Assembly: GCA_019348095.1 (NCBI GenBank)
Contig: JAHWKC010000013.1
Location: 1 to 16,121, forward strand
Origin: Pseudomonadota bacterium
GTDB taxonomy: Bacteria; Pseudomonadota; Gammaproteobacteria; Xanthomonadales; Xanthomonadaceae
Length of the DNA stretch: 16,121 bases
Direction of reading: 5' to 3'
Shown: piece after piece, positions 6,623 to 13,326 of the stretch
How the letters are laid out: each line of letters opens with the position of its first letter
Position numbering within the stretch: position 1 is the first letter of the stretch
Made by a program: the position numbers and the translations under genes
The notes under the pieces: generated by a model
Seen by the model: the letters and a program-made list of their open reading frames with translations, nothing else
Database searches by the model: none
Told to the model about the DNA's origin: nothing

Positions 6623-7078
6623 ATGAGCACCGCCCCTCCCCGCCGCTGGCGCCGCGCCGCCGCACTGCTGGTCTTGATGGCCGTCGGCCTGCCAGGACTC
6701 GCCACACCGCCCAGCGCCCCGCTGCCGGCATGGGAGCAACTCGATCCGGCCCGGCGCGAGCAACTGATCACGCCGATCCGCGACCGCTGGAACGCCGAGC
6801 CGGACCAGCGTGAGCGCATGCTCAAGCACGCGCAACGCTGGCAGGAGATGACGCCGGAGCAGCGCGAGCGCGCCCATCACGGCATGCAACGCTGGCACGG
6901 GATGAACCGTGAGCAGCGCGAACAGATGCGTGCGCTGTACGCAAAAATGCAGGACCTGGCGCCGGAACAGCGCCGTGCGCTGAAGACCCGATGGAAGCAG
7001 ATGACCACCGAACAGCGCCGCACCTGGGTGCAGGCCAATCGTCCATGCAAGACATCACCGGCTCGACCGCGGGAGTGA
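6623..7078 (+). CDS. Exported EQR-repeat protein (DUF3106 type)
   Basis: The product has 151 residues. An N-terminal signal or anchor (RRWRRAAALLVLMAVGLPGLA/T, about 8-28) is followed by a helical domain built of repeated units of about 20 residues: RWNAEPDQRERM, RWQEMTPEQRERA, RWHGMNREQREQM, KMQDLAPEQRRAL and RWKQMTTEQRRTW. This W..M..EQR pattern is typical of DUF3106 proteins and recalls the LTxxQ repeats of periplasmic CpxP/Spy/ZraP-like proteins, so a periplasmic location is likely. An ATG at 6617 overlaps the previous stop, but GGAG (6611-6614) is better spaced for the ATG at 6623. As third gene of the sigma unit it could sense or buffer an envelope stress. No metal-binding cluster is evident. 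It converges with pntA, leaving 35 bases. Confidence 0.85.
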   Translation: MSTAPPRRWRRAAALLVLMAVGLPGLATPPSAPLPAWEQLDPARREQLITPIRDRWNAEPDQRERMLKHAQRWQEMTPEQRERAHHGMQRWHGMNREQREQMRALYAKMQDLAPEQRRALKTRWKQMTTEQRRTWVQANRPCKTSPARPRE

Positions 7079-7113
7079 ACACGCGGCAGGGTGCTTAGGA
7101 TTCTGGGCTCGGG

Positions 7114-8247
7114 TCAGGCGGCCGTGGCGTCGCGTTCGGGCCAGACCGTCCGCGACAGCAACTCGTCACTCCAGTCGAACGCCAGCGCGCCGTCCTTGAT
7201 GAACAGGCTGACGAAGTTCAGCAGGTTGCGCGCGTACATCTCGCTGGCATGCACCGCGCCGCTGCTGGCCAGATCCAGCGGCCCGGCGACACTGACGCCG
7301 TTGACGTCGATGGTTTCGCCGCGCCGGGTCAGCTCGCAGTTGCCGCCGCTCTCGGCAGCCAGGTCGACCACGACGCTGCCGGGTTTCATCCCGGCGACCA
7401 TCGCGGCACTGATGATCTTCGGCGCCGGCCGGCCCGGCACCGCGGCGGTGCAGACGATGACGTCGACGTGCTTCAGGTGCTCGCCGAGCCGGCGCTGCTG
7501 CTCGGCGCGCTCCTGCTCCGTGAGCTGGCGCGCGTAACCGCCCTCGCCGGCGGCACTGACCCCAAGGTCGAGGAACTTGCCGCCGAGCGATTGGATCTGC
7601 TCGCGCGTCTCCGGCCGCACATCGAAGCCCTCGACCTGCGCACCCAACCGGCGCGCGGTGGCGATTGCCTGCAGGCCGGCCACTCCGGCCCCGATCACCA
7701 GCACCCTCGAGGGGCGGATCGTGCCGGCGGCGGTGGTCAGCATCGGAAAGAACCGGGGCGCCAGTTGCGCCGCGATCAGCACCGCCTTGTAGCCGGCAAC
7801 GCTGGCCTGCGAGCTCAGCACGTCCATTGCCTGCGCCCGTGTGGTGCGCGGCAAGCGCTCCAGCGGGAACGCCTGCAACCCGCGCGCGATGATCGCCTCG
7901 GCGCGCGCGGCATCGGCCTGCGGTGCGAGCAGCCCGACCAGCGTTGCGCCCTGGCGCATGCGGTGCAGTGCGGCGGCTTCCGGCGGCTGCACGCAGAGCA
8001 CCAGATCGGCCTCGTCACGGGCAGCAGCGGCATCGCCGACCAGTTGCGCCCCGGCCTCGGCGTAGGCGTCGTCACTGAAAGCCGCGCCGCGCCCGGCGCC
8101 GCGTTCGACCCGCACCCGCGCGCCGGCGGCAACCAGTTTCCTGCAGGTTTCCGGGGTCAGCGCCACGCGTCGTTCACCCGCCGCGGCTTCGCGTGCAATG
8201 CCCACCACCGGCCCGTCGCCTGTCGCACTGCCTGCCGTCTCTGCCAT
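7114..8247 (-). CDS. pntA: NAD(P) transhydrogenase subunit alpha-1 (NAD(H)-binding)
   Basis: The product is the cytoplasmic NAD(H)-binding part of the proton-translocating transhydrogenase. It has 377 residues, the length of alpha-1 subunits in three-subunit enzymes, and lacks the membrane part found in E. coli PntA. The N-terminal half begins VVGIAREAAAGERRVALTP, as in the alanine dehydrogenase/PntA fold. The dinucleotide-binding site is VLVIGAGVAGLQA (GAGVAG at 186-191) with the following acidic GFDVRPE strand. VDLAAESGGNCE lies further on. The frame is open to 8379, but the ATG at 8247 is chosen: GGAG lies about seven bases upstream and the extra residues would be repeat-derived low-complexity sequence. 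The alpha-2 and beta genes lie downstream on the same strand but are cut off by three plus-strand genes. The long repeat-bearing gap upstream suggests its own promoter. Confidence 0.96.
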   Translation of the reverse strand: MAETAGSATGDGPVVGIAREAAAGERRVALTPETCRKLVAAGARVRVERGAGRGAAFSDDAYAEAGAQLVGDAAAARDEADLVLCVQPPEAAALHRMRQGATLVGLLAPQADAARAEAIIARGLQAFPLERLPRTTRAQAMDVLSSQASVAGYKAVLIAAQLAPRFFPMLTTAAGTIRPSRVLVIGAGVAGLQAIATARRLGAQVEGFDVRPETREQIQSLGGKFLDLGVSAAGEGGYARQLTEQERAEQQRRLGEHLKHVDVIVCTAAVPGRPAPKIISAAMVAGMKPGSVVVDLAAESGGNCELTRRGETIDVNGVSVAGPLDLASSGAVHASEMYARNLLNFVSLFIKDGALAFDWSDELLSRTVWPERDATAA

Positions 8248-8315
8248 GCAATCGCTCCGTACGCGGTTGGCGGCATCGTAGCGAATGCCTCGGGACGGCG
8301 CGATCGCCGCGGCGG

Positions 8316-8343
8316 GGGACTCGGGACTCGGGACTCGGGACTC
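8316..8343. repeat. Four tandem copies of the heptamer GGGACTC
   Basis: Four exact 7-base units occupy 8316-8343 in the gap upstream of pntA. The same heptamer occurs at 4924, 4932 and 4987 in the pntA2-pntB gap, so it belongs to a repeat family, not to one gene. Period-7 tracts can change copy number by slippage. I recall similar GGGACTC tracts between xanthomonad genes but cannot verify it here. Confidence 0.85.
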
Positions 8344-8381
8344 GCGAGAGCCTGACATTTCCGCAGGCTCGTCTTGCAAGC

Positions 8382-8442
8382 CCGGCTGGGCAGCCGGCCG
8401 CCGGCAATCGATGGCGCAAAGCGCTGGGCTTTGCAGCCCGGC
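8382..8442. repeat. REP-like palindromic element between DUF1631 gene and pntA
   Basis: Two hairpins lie side by side. CCGGCT (8382-8387) pairs with AGCCGG (8392-8397) across 4 bases. The run 8423-8430 pairs with 8435-8442 (8 pairs, one G-T) across a TTGC loop. A competing 7-base stem joins 8416-8422 with 8428-8434. Read on the minus strand the block continues from GTAGGAGTGAGCGTAGG, which resembles dispersed intergenic repeats of xanthomonads. There is no T run, but the hairpins follow the DUF1631 stop and could protect or end that transcript. Confidence 0.55.
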
Positions 8443-8469
8443 CTACGCTCACTCCTACGTGCTGCCGAC

Positions 8470-10794
8470 CTAGTGCTGGCCGACCGCCTTGTCCAGGCGC
8501 TGCCGCACATGCCGCATCGCCTCATCGAACGCGGTGCGCTCGGTGCCGACCTGCACGCGACCGGCACTGGCGAGCAAGGCCAGCTCTTCGGCCGAGGCGA
8601 CCAGCACGCGCACGCCGCGGCGGTTGACCAGCAGGAAGCGCGAAGTCAGCGGACTGACCCAGGCGACCTTCGCGGCGCTGACCTCGCCATTGGTGTCGGT
8701 CAGGCGCAGCCATTCGCCGGGCGCGAGCTTGCGCATGCGCGCGGCGAGCGCCTGGTCATGACCGACCGTGTCGGTGCCACCGGCCAGCCACAGGCGGCGG
8801 TCATCGGCGCCGTCGTTCTCGTTGTCGGCAGCCAGCGGAGCCGGGACCGGCTTGTGGCGCGGCCGATCTGGCGTGGCCAACGCGTGCACCAGGGTAGCCA
8901 GGCTCTGGCGTGCGGCGCTCTCATCAAGGCCGGAACCGGCCAGGCACTGCATGATCGCCGGCTCCAGCTCGAGCAGCCGGTCGGCCAGCTCGCAGCCGCG
9001 ATTGGCCGCGGCCAGCCGGTCGACCTCCACCAGCGCCTCGCCCAGGCCGAGTACCTCGTTGCGGCGCTCGTTGTCGTCGCCGTCACGCAATACGGTCTGC
9101 ACCACGTGATGGCGCCAGGACATCGACAGGAACTCCGCCACCACATCGGTCACCGGCGCCTCGCCCAGGGTCTGCTGCAGTGCGCCGTCGGCGGTTGATC
9201 TCGCGCAACCCAGGCGCTCGCGGCCCATGGTCGCCTTGACCGCGCGCTGCTCCTGCAACTCGCCGCGGCGGCGCTGCTGATTGAGCAGGGCGTCGAGCTC
9301 GGCGTGGGCCAGCTCGAACACGGCCATGTCCTCGTTGTACTCGGCGACGATGCGCTGCGACGCGGCCGCGGCGCGGTCCAGCAGTTCGCGGTCGTGCGGC
9401 GTCGCCGCCACGTTGCCCTCGCAGGCTTCGGTGATCGCATCGAGCAGCTTGCGCGCGGGATGTTCACCGGCGACGAACACGCTCTCATCGGTCAGCGCGA
9501 CCTTGACGTAAGGCAGCACCAGCCGCGCGTACAGGCGGCGCGCGCGGTCCTGCAGGGAATGGCTGCGAAACAGCGAATCGAACAGCAGCGCGACCAGGTC
9601 GATCGCGTCCTCTTCCTGTGCACTGAACTGCGTCTGGTCGGGGCTGAGCCCGAGCCGCCGCGCGCCGTCGCTGAGGTGGTCGCGAATGGTGTCGCCGAGC
9701 CGACCCGAACCGGCCAGCGCCCGGGCAAACGCGTCCGGCGGCTCCGGCTGCAGCATCGAGGCCACACTCAGCACCTCCTCCACGCGCAATTCGCGGCGCG
9801 GCGGTGCGACGTTCTGCTGCGCGCGCGAAGGCTGCGCGGCTTGTTGCGATCCCTCGCGCCAGGCGCGCAGCAGCGAGTGCAGTTCCGACAGCTCCGCGGC
9901 CAGCCCAGGGGAAGCATGCAAATGCGATGGCCGCGGCTGCACGGCGGCGGCATCGAGCGCCGGTCCCGCCAAGGGCACGTCTGCGACCGGATTTTGCCGC
10001 CGCGCGCTGCCGTCCACCGCTGCGGCGGGGTCCAGCCCCTGCGGTGCTCCGGCAGGGGCCCTGCGATGCGGTACCGGCTCCACCGTGTCGAGCACGAATG
10101 GCGTGTCCTGCCGCTGCTTGGCATGGGTGGCGCCGGTGACGTCGTAGCCGGCTGAGGCCAGCAACGAATTGATGCGCCCGTACAGGTCGCCCAGCACCCG
10201 CGCGAGCTCCTGTTCGTACTGCTGGAACAGGAGAATGCGTATCGCCGCGGTCGGCTCGGTTTCGCGGAAAGTCTCGACGAACGCCGCCACCAGCCGCTCC
10301 GGACCGATCGGGTTACCCGACTCCGCCACGCCCAACGCGCCCGTCAGCGAGCGCAGACGCGCCTGCATCATCTCCAGCGGCCGCGAGTAGCGCTGCGCCA
10401 GCTGTTCGCCGACGCGCTGGCCGGCCAGGTGGAAATCGAGCTGTTCGTGGTCTACCAGGCCGAGCGGCAGATCGCCGCGGTGGCGCACGCGCAGGCCGCG
10501 GAAGTCGTCGAAGCCCTGCGCAACCTGCTGACGGAAACGCATCATCAGGCTGGCGTTCTGCTGGCGCAGTTGGCGCAGCGCCGAGAGATCCTCGAAATTG
10601 CCGGGTTGTGCGGGGTCGTCCTGTGCGGCGGCCACGTTCAGGGCCTGCTCGACCGCGCGGAACAACAGGCCCGGCACCGCGCCGAGCTGCTCCACGGCCA
10701 GGCGCTTGATCTCCTCCAGCACGCGCTGGGGATCGGCGGGCGCGCCACCGACTGCGTTCAGCGGATCGTTTGCGCCTAGCGAATGAGTGGACAC
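8470..10794 (-). CDS. DUF1631 family protein, large, possibly PilZ-like at the C terminus
   Basis: The product has 774 residues from the GTG at 10794 and no signal peptide or membrane segment. The N-terminal part (VLEEIKRLAVEQLGAVPGLL) and the middle are mainly helical. A Pro/Ala/Gln-rich linker lies at about 240-350. The helical core resumes from about 370. The last 86 residues (EWLRLTD, AAKVAWVSPLTSRFLLVNRRG, EELALLASAG) have the look of a PilZ-like beta domain, as I recall for DUF1631 proteins; the usual c-di-GMP motif RxxxR is not obvious. The frame is open to an ATG at 10863, but the GTG has GGGGA about eight bases upstream, and a TTGACA (-35-like, minus strand, 10855-10860) lies just after that ATG, implying transcription starts later. 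The function is unknown. Older annotations of such proteins as thymidine phosphorylase have no support here. Confidence 0.88.
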   Translation of the reverse strand: MSTHSLGANDPLNAVGGAPADPQRVLEEIKRLAVEQLGAVPGLLFRAVEQALNVAAAQDDPAQPGNFEDLSALRQLRQQNASLMMRFRQQVAQGFDDFRGLRVRHRGDLPLGLVDHEQLDFHLAGQRVGEQLAQRYSRPLEMMQARLRSLTGALGVAESGNPIGPERLVAAFVETFRETEPTAAIRILLFQQYEQELARVLGDLYGRINSLLASAGYDVTGATHAKQRQDTPFVLDTVEPVPHRRAPAGAPQGLDPAAAVDGSARRQNPVADVPLAGPALDAAAVQPRPSHLHASPGLAAELSELHSLLRAWREGSQQAAQPSRAQQNVAPPRRELRVEEVLSVASMLQPEPPDAFARALAGSGRLGDTIRDHLSDGARRLGLSPDQTQFSAQEEDAIDLVALLFDSLFRSHSLQDRARRLYARLVLPYVKVALTDESVFVAGEHPARKLLDAITEACEGNVAATPHDRELLDRAAAASQRIVAEYNEDMAVFELAHAELDALLNQQRRRGELQEQRAVKATMGRERLGCARSTADGALQQTLGEAPVTDVVAEFLSMSWRHHVVQTVLRDGDDNERRNEVLGLGEALVEVDRLAAANRGCELADRLLELEPAIMQCLAGSGLDESAARQSLATLVHALATPDRPRHKPVPAPLAADNENDGADDRRLWLAGGTDTVGHDQALAARMRKLAPGEWLRLTDTNGEVSAAKVAWVSPLTSRFLLVNRRGVRVLVASAEELALLASAGRVQVGTERTAFDEAMRHVRQRLDKAVGQH

Positions 10795-10931
10795 ATCAGT
10801 TCCCCTGACAGGCAGGACGGGAAAGGTCGCCTTACGACATAGGGCGCAGCATAGTGTCAACATAGGGCCGGTCGCCCCCCTTGTTTTCGATTTGTGACCG
10901 ATGTCGCCAATTCAGCGTAGTTTTATCCACA

Positions 10932-11543
10932 ATGCCCCTCCCCAGTAGCTCCGTGCCCGGCACCGCCGAGGCCGATGCGGCGCTGGCTGCGCTCGATACC
11001 CGCCGCTCGGTGCCGCCGATGCAACTGGGTCTGCCCGCGCCGGATCAGCCGACCCTGTTGCGCATGCTGCGATCGGCCGTCCGCGTGCCCGACCACGGCA
11101 AGCGGGTGCCGTTCCGTTTCCTCGCGATCCGCGGCGCCGCGCGCGATGCGCTCGGCGAGCGGCTGGCGGTGCGCAGCCTGCAGCGTGACCCGGAGGCCAG
11201 CGATGCGGTGATCGCGAAGGACCGCGCGCGTTTCTCGCACGCGCCGTTGGTGGTGACGGTGGTCGCGCGGCTGGGACCCGATGAAAAAATCCCGGAGCAG
11301 GAACGCCTGCTCAGCGCCGGGTGCGTGTGCTTCGCCTTGCTTCAGGCCGCGCATGCGCTCGGCTTCGGCGCGGTCTGGCTGACCGGGTGGGCGGCGTACG
11401 ATGCCGAGGTCGCGCGTTGGCTGGGGCTGGCGCCGGACGAGCGCGTCGTAGGTTTCGTCCACATCGGCACGCCGAAGCTGCACGTGCCCGAACGCGACCG
11501 TCCGGATCCGCGCGAACTGCTCAGCGACTGGATACCGGCATGA
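10932..11543 (+). CDS. YdjA-like NAD(P)H nitroreductase family protein
   Basis: The product is a cytoplasmic FMN-dependent oxidoreductase of the nitroreductase fold, usually a homodimer. It has 203 residues (E. coli YdjA has 183) and follows YdjA closely: TRRSVPPM (23-30) with the FMN-phosphate RRS, VPDHGKRVPFRF (52-63), HAPLVVTVVA (103-112), IPEQERLLSAGC (120-131), GFGAVWLTGW (144-153) and VVGFVHIGTPKL (172-183). The ATG at 10932 has no clear Shine-Dalgarno. An upstream TTG at 10881 would add 17 residues without family similarity. It is divergent from the DUF1631 gene. Its TGA overlaps the ATG of the exonuclease gene (ATGA). The physiological substrate is unknown. Confidence 0.93.
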   Translation: MPLPSSSVPGTAEADAALAALDTRRSVPPMQLGLPAPDQPTLLRMLRSAVRVPDHGKRVPFRFLAIRGAARDALGERLAVRSLQRDPEASDAVIAKDRARFSHAPLVVTVVARLGPDEKIPEQERLLSAGCVCFALLQAAHALGFGAVWLTGWAAYDAEVARWLGLAPDERVVGFVHIGTPKLHVPERDRPDPRELLSDWIPA

Positions 11544-12487
11544 GCGACGGCAGCGCTCCCTTCGTGCCGCCGCGGCGTGCGCTGTACCTGGTCGACGCCA
11601 GCCTCTATGTGTTCCGCGCGTGGCACTCGATGCCCGACGAGTTCCGCGGCGCCGATGGCTGGCCGACCAACGCGGTGCAGGGCTTCGCGCGCTTTCTGCT
11701 GGAGCTGCTGGAACGCGCCCGCCCGCAGCACATCGCGATCGCGTTCGACGAGGCCCACGACTCCTGCTTTCGCAACGCCTTGTATCCGGCCTACAAGGCC
11801 AACCGCGAAGCCGCGCCGGAGGAGCTGCGCCGCCAGTTCAAGCACTGCAAGGCGCTGTGCGTGGCGCTGGGGCTGGCGGTGCTCGCACACGAGCAATACG
11901 AGGCCGACGACCTGATCGGCAGCGCCTGCGTGGCCGCACGCACCCACGGCTTCCGCGCGGTGATCGTCTCGGCCGACAAGGACCTGTCGCAATTGCTCGA
12001 GCACGGCGACGAGCAGTGGGACTACGCGCGCAACCAGCGCTGGGGCATGGACGGGGTGCACGCGCGCCACGGCGTGCAGGCTGGGCAGATCGCCGACTAC
12101 CTCGCCCTCAGCGGCGATCCGGTCGACAACATTCCGGGCGTGCCGGGCATCGGTGCCAAGACCGCGGCGGCGTTGCTGGCGCATTTCGGCACCCTCGATG
12201 CGCTGCTGGAGCGGGTCGAGGAGGTGCCGTACCTGCGCCTGCGCGGCGCCGCCAGCACCGCGGCCCGACTCAAGCTGCACCGCGAGCAGGCCTTGCTGTG
12301 CCGGCAACTGGCGACGATCGCCTGCCACGTGCCGCTGGACGGCGCGGCGCTGCATTTCGCACGCGGCAATGCCGACCGCGCCGGCCTGGGCAGCTTGTGC
12401 GAGTCGTTGCGCTTCGGTCCGCTGACGCGGCGCCGGCTGTACCAGTCGGCCGGGCTCGACTTCGTCGGATCACCGCAGCCGGCGTAG
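11540..12487 (+). CDS. 5'-3' exonuclease / flap endonuclease family protein
   Basis: The product is a metal-dependent nuclease related to the 5'-3' exonuclease domain of DNA polymerase I and to ExoIX (Xni). It has 315 residues, close to the stand-alone polymerase I domain. The N-terminal PIN-like part carries the metal ligands Asp19 (YLVDAS), Asp70 (IAFDEA), Glu121/Asp123/Asp124 (YEADDLIG) and Asp146/Asp148 (VSADKDLSQLL), with the basic YKANR motif (86-90). The helix-3-turn-helix DNA-binding motif follows: SGDPVDNIPGVPGIGAKTAA (191-210), with Asp193 and Asp196. All usual acidic residues are present, so it should be active in RNA-primer or flap removal and repair. The start overlaps the nitroreductase stop and the NUDIX gene follows after 26 bases, so the three probably form one operon. 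Confidence 0.93.
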   Translation: MSDGSAPFVPPRRALYLVDASLYVFRAWHSMPDEFRGADGWPTNAVQGFARFLLELLERARPQHIAIAFDEAHDSCFRNALYPAYKANREAAPEELRRQFKHCKALCVALGLAVLAHEQYEADDLIGSACVAARTHGFRAVIVSADKDLSQLLEHGDEQWDYARNQRWGMDGVHARHGVQAGQIADYLALSGDPVDNIPGVPGIGAKTAAALLAHFGTLDALLERVEEVPYLRLRGAASTAARLKLHREQALLCRQLATIACHVPLDGAALHFARGNADRAGLGSLCESLRFGPLTRRRLYQSAGLDFVGSPQPA

Positions 12488-12513
12488 CATCGGTCATCGC
12501 AACCGGAGGCCCA

Positions 12514-13125
12514 ATGAACAAGCACGCCGACAAGCACCGTGAGGACAGCCCTGCAGATCGCAGCGCTGCAGAGGCAGAGGCCGACGCGCCGCTGGAAACC
12601 CTGTACGAAGGCCGCTGGTTGCGCATGGTCCGCCGCGGCCGCTGGGAATATGCCGAACGCACCCACGGCGAACGCGGCATGGCGGTGATCGTGATCGCCG
12701 TGACCCCGGCCGACAACGTGTTGTTCGTCGAGCAGTTCCGCATGCCGCTGCGCGCCCGCACCATCGAGATGCCGGCCGGGCTGGTCGGGGACGACCGGGC
12801 CGACGACAGCCTGGCCGAAGCCGCGCACCGCGAGCTGATCGAGGAAACCGGCTGGCGCCCGGAACACGTCGACGTACTGCTGACCGGCCCCACCTCATCG
12901 GGAATGAGCAGCGAGCGCATCGCCTTCGTGCGCGCGCGCGCGCTGAGCAAGGTCGGCGCAGGCGGCGGCGTCGACGGCGAGGACATCATCGTGCACGAAG
13001 TGCCGCGCACGCAGGCGCCGGCCTGGCTGATGCAGAAGCACGCCGAAGGCTACGAGGTCGACCTCAAGCTATGGGCCGGCCTGTGGATGATCGAGTTCAA
13101 TCCGGATGGCTCGCCGGCGGGGTGA
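12514..13125 (+). CDS. NUDIX hydrolase, ADP-ribose pyrophosphatase-like
   Basis: The product has 203 residues and hydrolyses a nucleoside diphosphate linked to another group. The Nudix box spans 92-114: Gly92, five residues, Asp98 where the consensus has Glu, seven residues, then RELIEETGW (106-114), so the metal-binding REUxEE core is intact. Upstream, VLFVEQFRMPLRARTIEMPAG (split across 69-89) is typical of the ADP-ribose pyrophosphatase branch (NudF/YffH type). TSSGMSSERIAFVRAR follows. The N-terminal 27 residues are charged and probably disordered. The ATG has GGAGG seven bases upstream. The last gene of the nitroreductase operon, it is followed by a small hairpin. ADP-ribose or a related sugar nucleotide is the likely substrate; oxidised nucleotides are less likely. 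Confidence 0.93.
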   Translation: MNKHADKHREDSPADRSAAEAEADAPLETLYEGRWLRMVRRGRWEYAERTHGERGMAVIVIAVTPADNVLFVEQFRMPLRARTIEMPAGLVGDDRADDSLAEAAHRELIEETGWRPEHVDVLLTGPTSSGMSSERIAFVRARALSKVGAGGGVDGEDIIVHEVPRTQAPAWLMQKHAEGYEVDLKLWAGLWMIEFNPDGSPAG

Positions 13126-13132
13126 ATCGGCC

Positions 13133-13149
13133 CACGGTAAAAGACCGTG
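13133..13149 (+). terminator. Possible transcription terminator after the NUDIX gene
   Basis: CACGGT (13133-13138) pairs with ACCGTG (13144-13149) across AAAAG, seven bases after the NUDIX stop. The downstream CTCCTCTCCTTT is pyrimidine-rich but not a clean T run, so it may be a weak terminator or only an RNA-stabilising hairpin. Confidence 0.4.
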
Positions 13150-13326
13150 CTCCTCTCCTTTAGACACGATGCCATGCGCATTCTGGACTGTGGGCGGCGG
13201 CTGGCGGCAGGTCATGGCGCTGCGGCAGAAAACGCGCCTGCAAGCCCCAATTGGCTGACTTGGCGCTGATCCTCCAGGCCAGGTCGAGGGCGCCTCGCGT
13301 TCCTATCGCTGGAGAACGAAGGCCAG

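Noticed and set aside
8248..8379. Extension of pntA to 8379
   Set aside because: The added residues (SRESRVPSPESP) are translated heptamer repeat; the family starts at VVGIARE and the ATG at 8247 has a ribosome site.
10795..10863. ATG start for the DUF1631 protein at 10863
   Set aside because: A TTGACA -35-like box lies downstream of this ATG, and the GTG at 10794 has a good Shine-Dalgarno.
11342..12355. A 337-codon minus-strand frame
   Set aside because: It is antisense to the exonuclease, which has a complete set of metal-binding residues.
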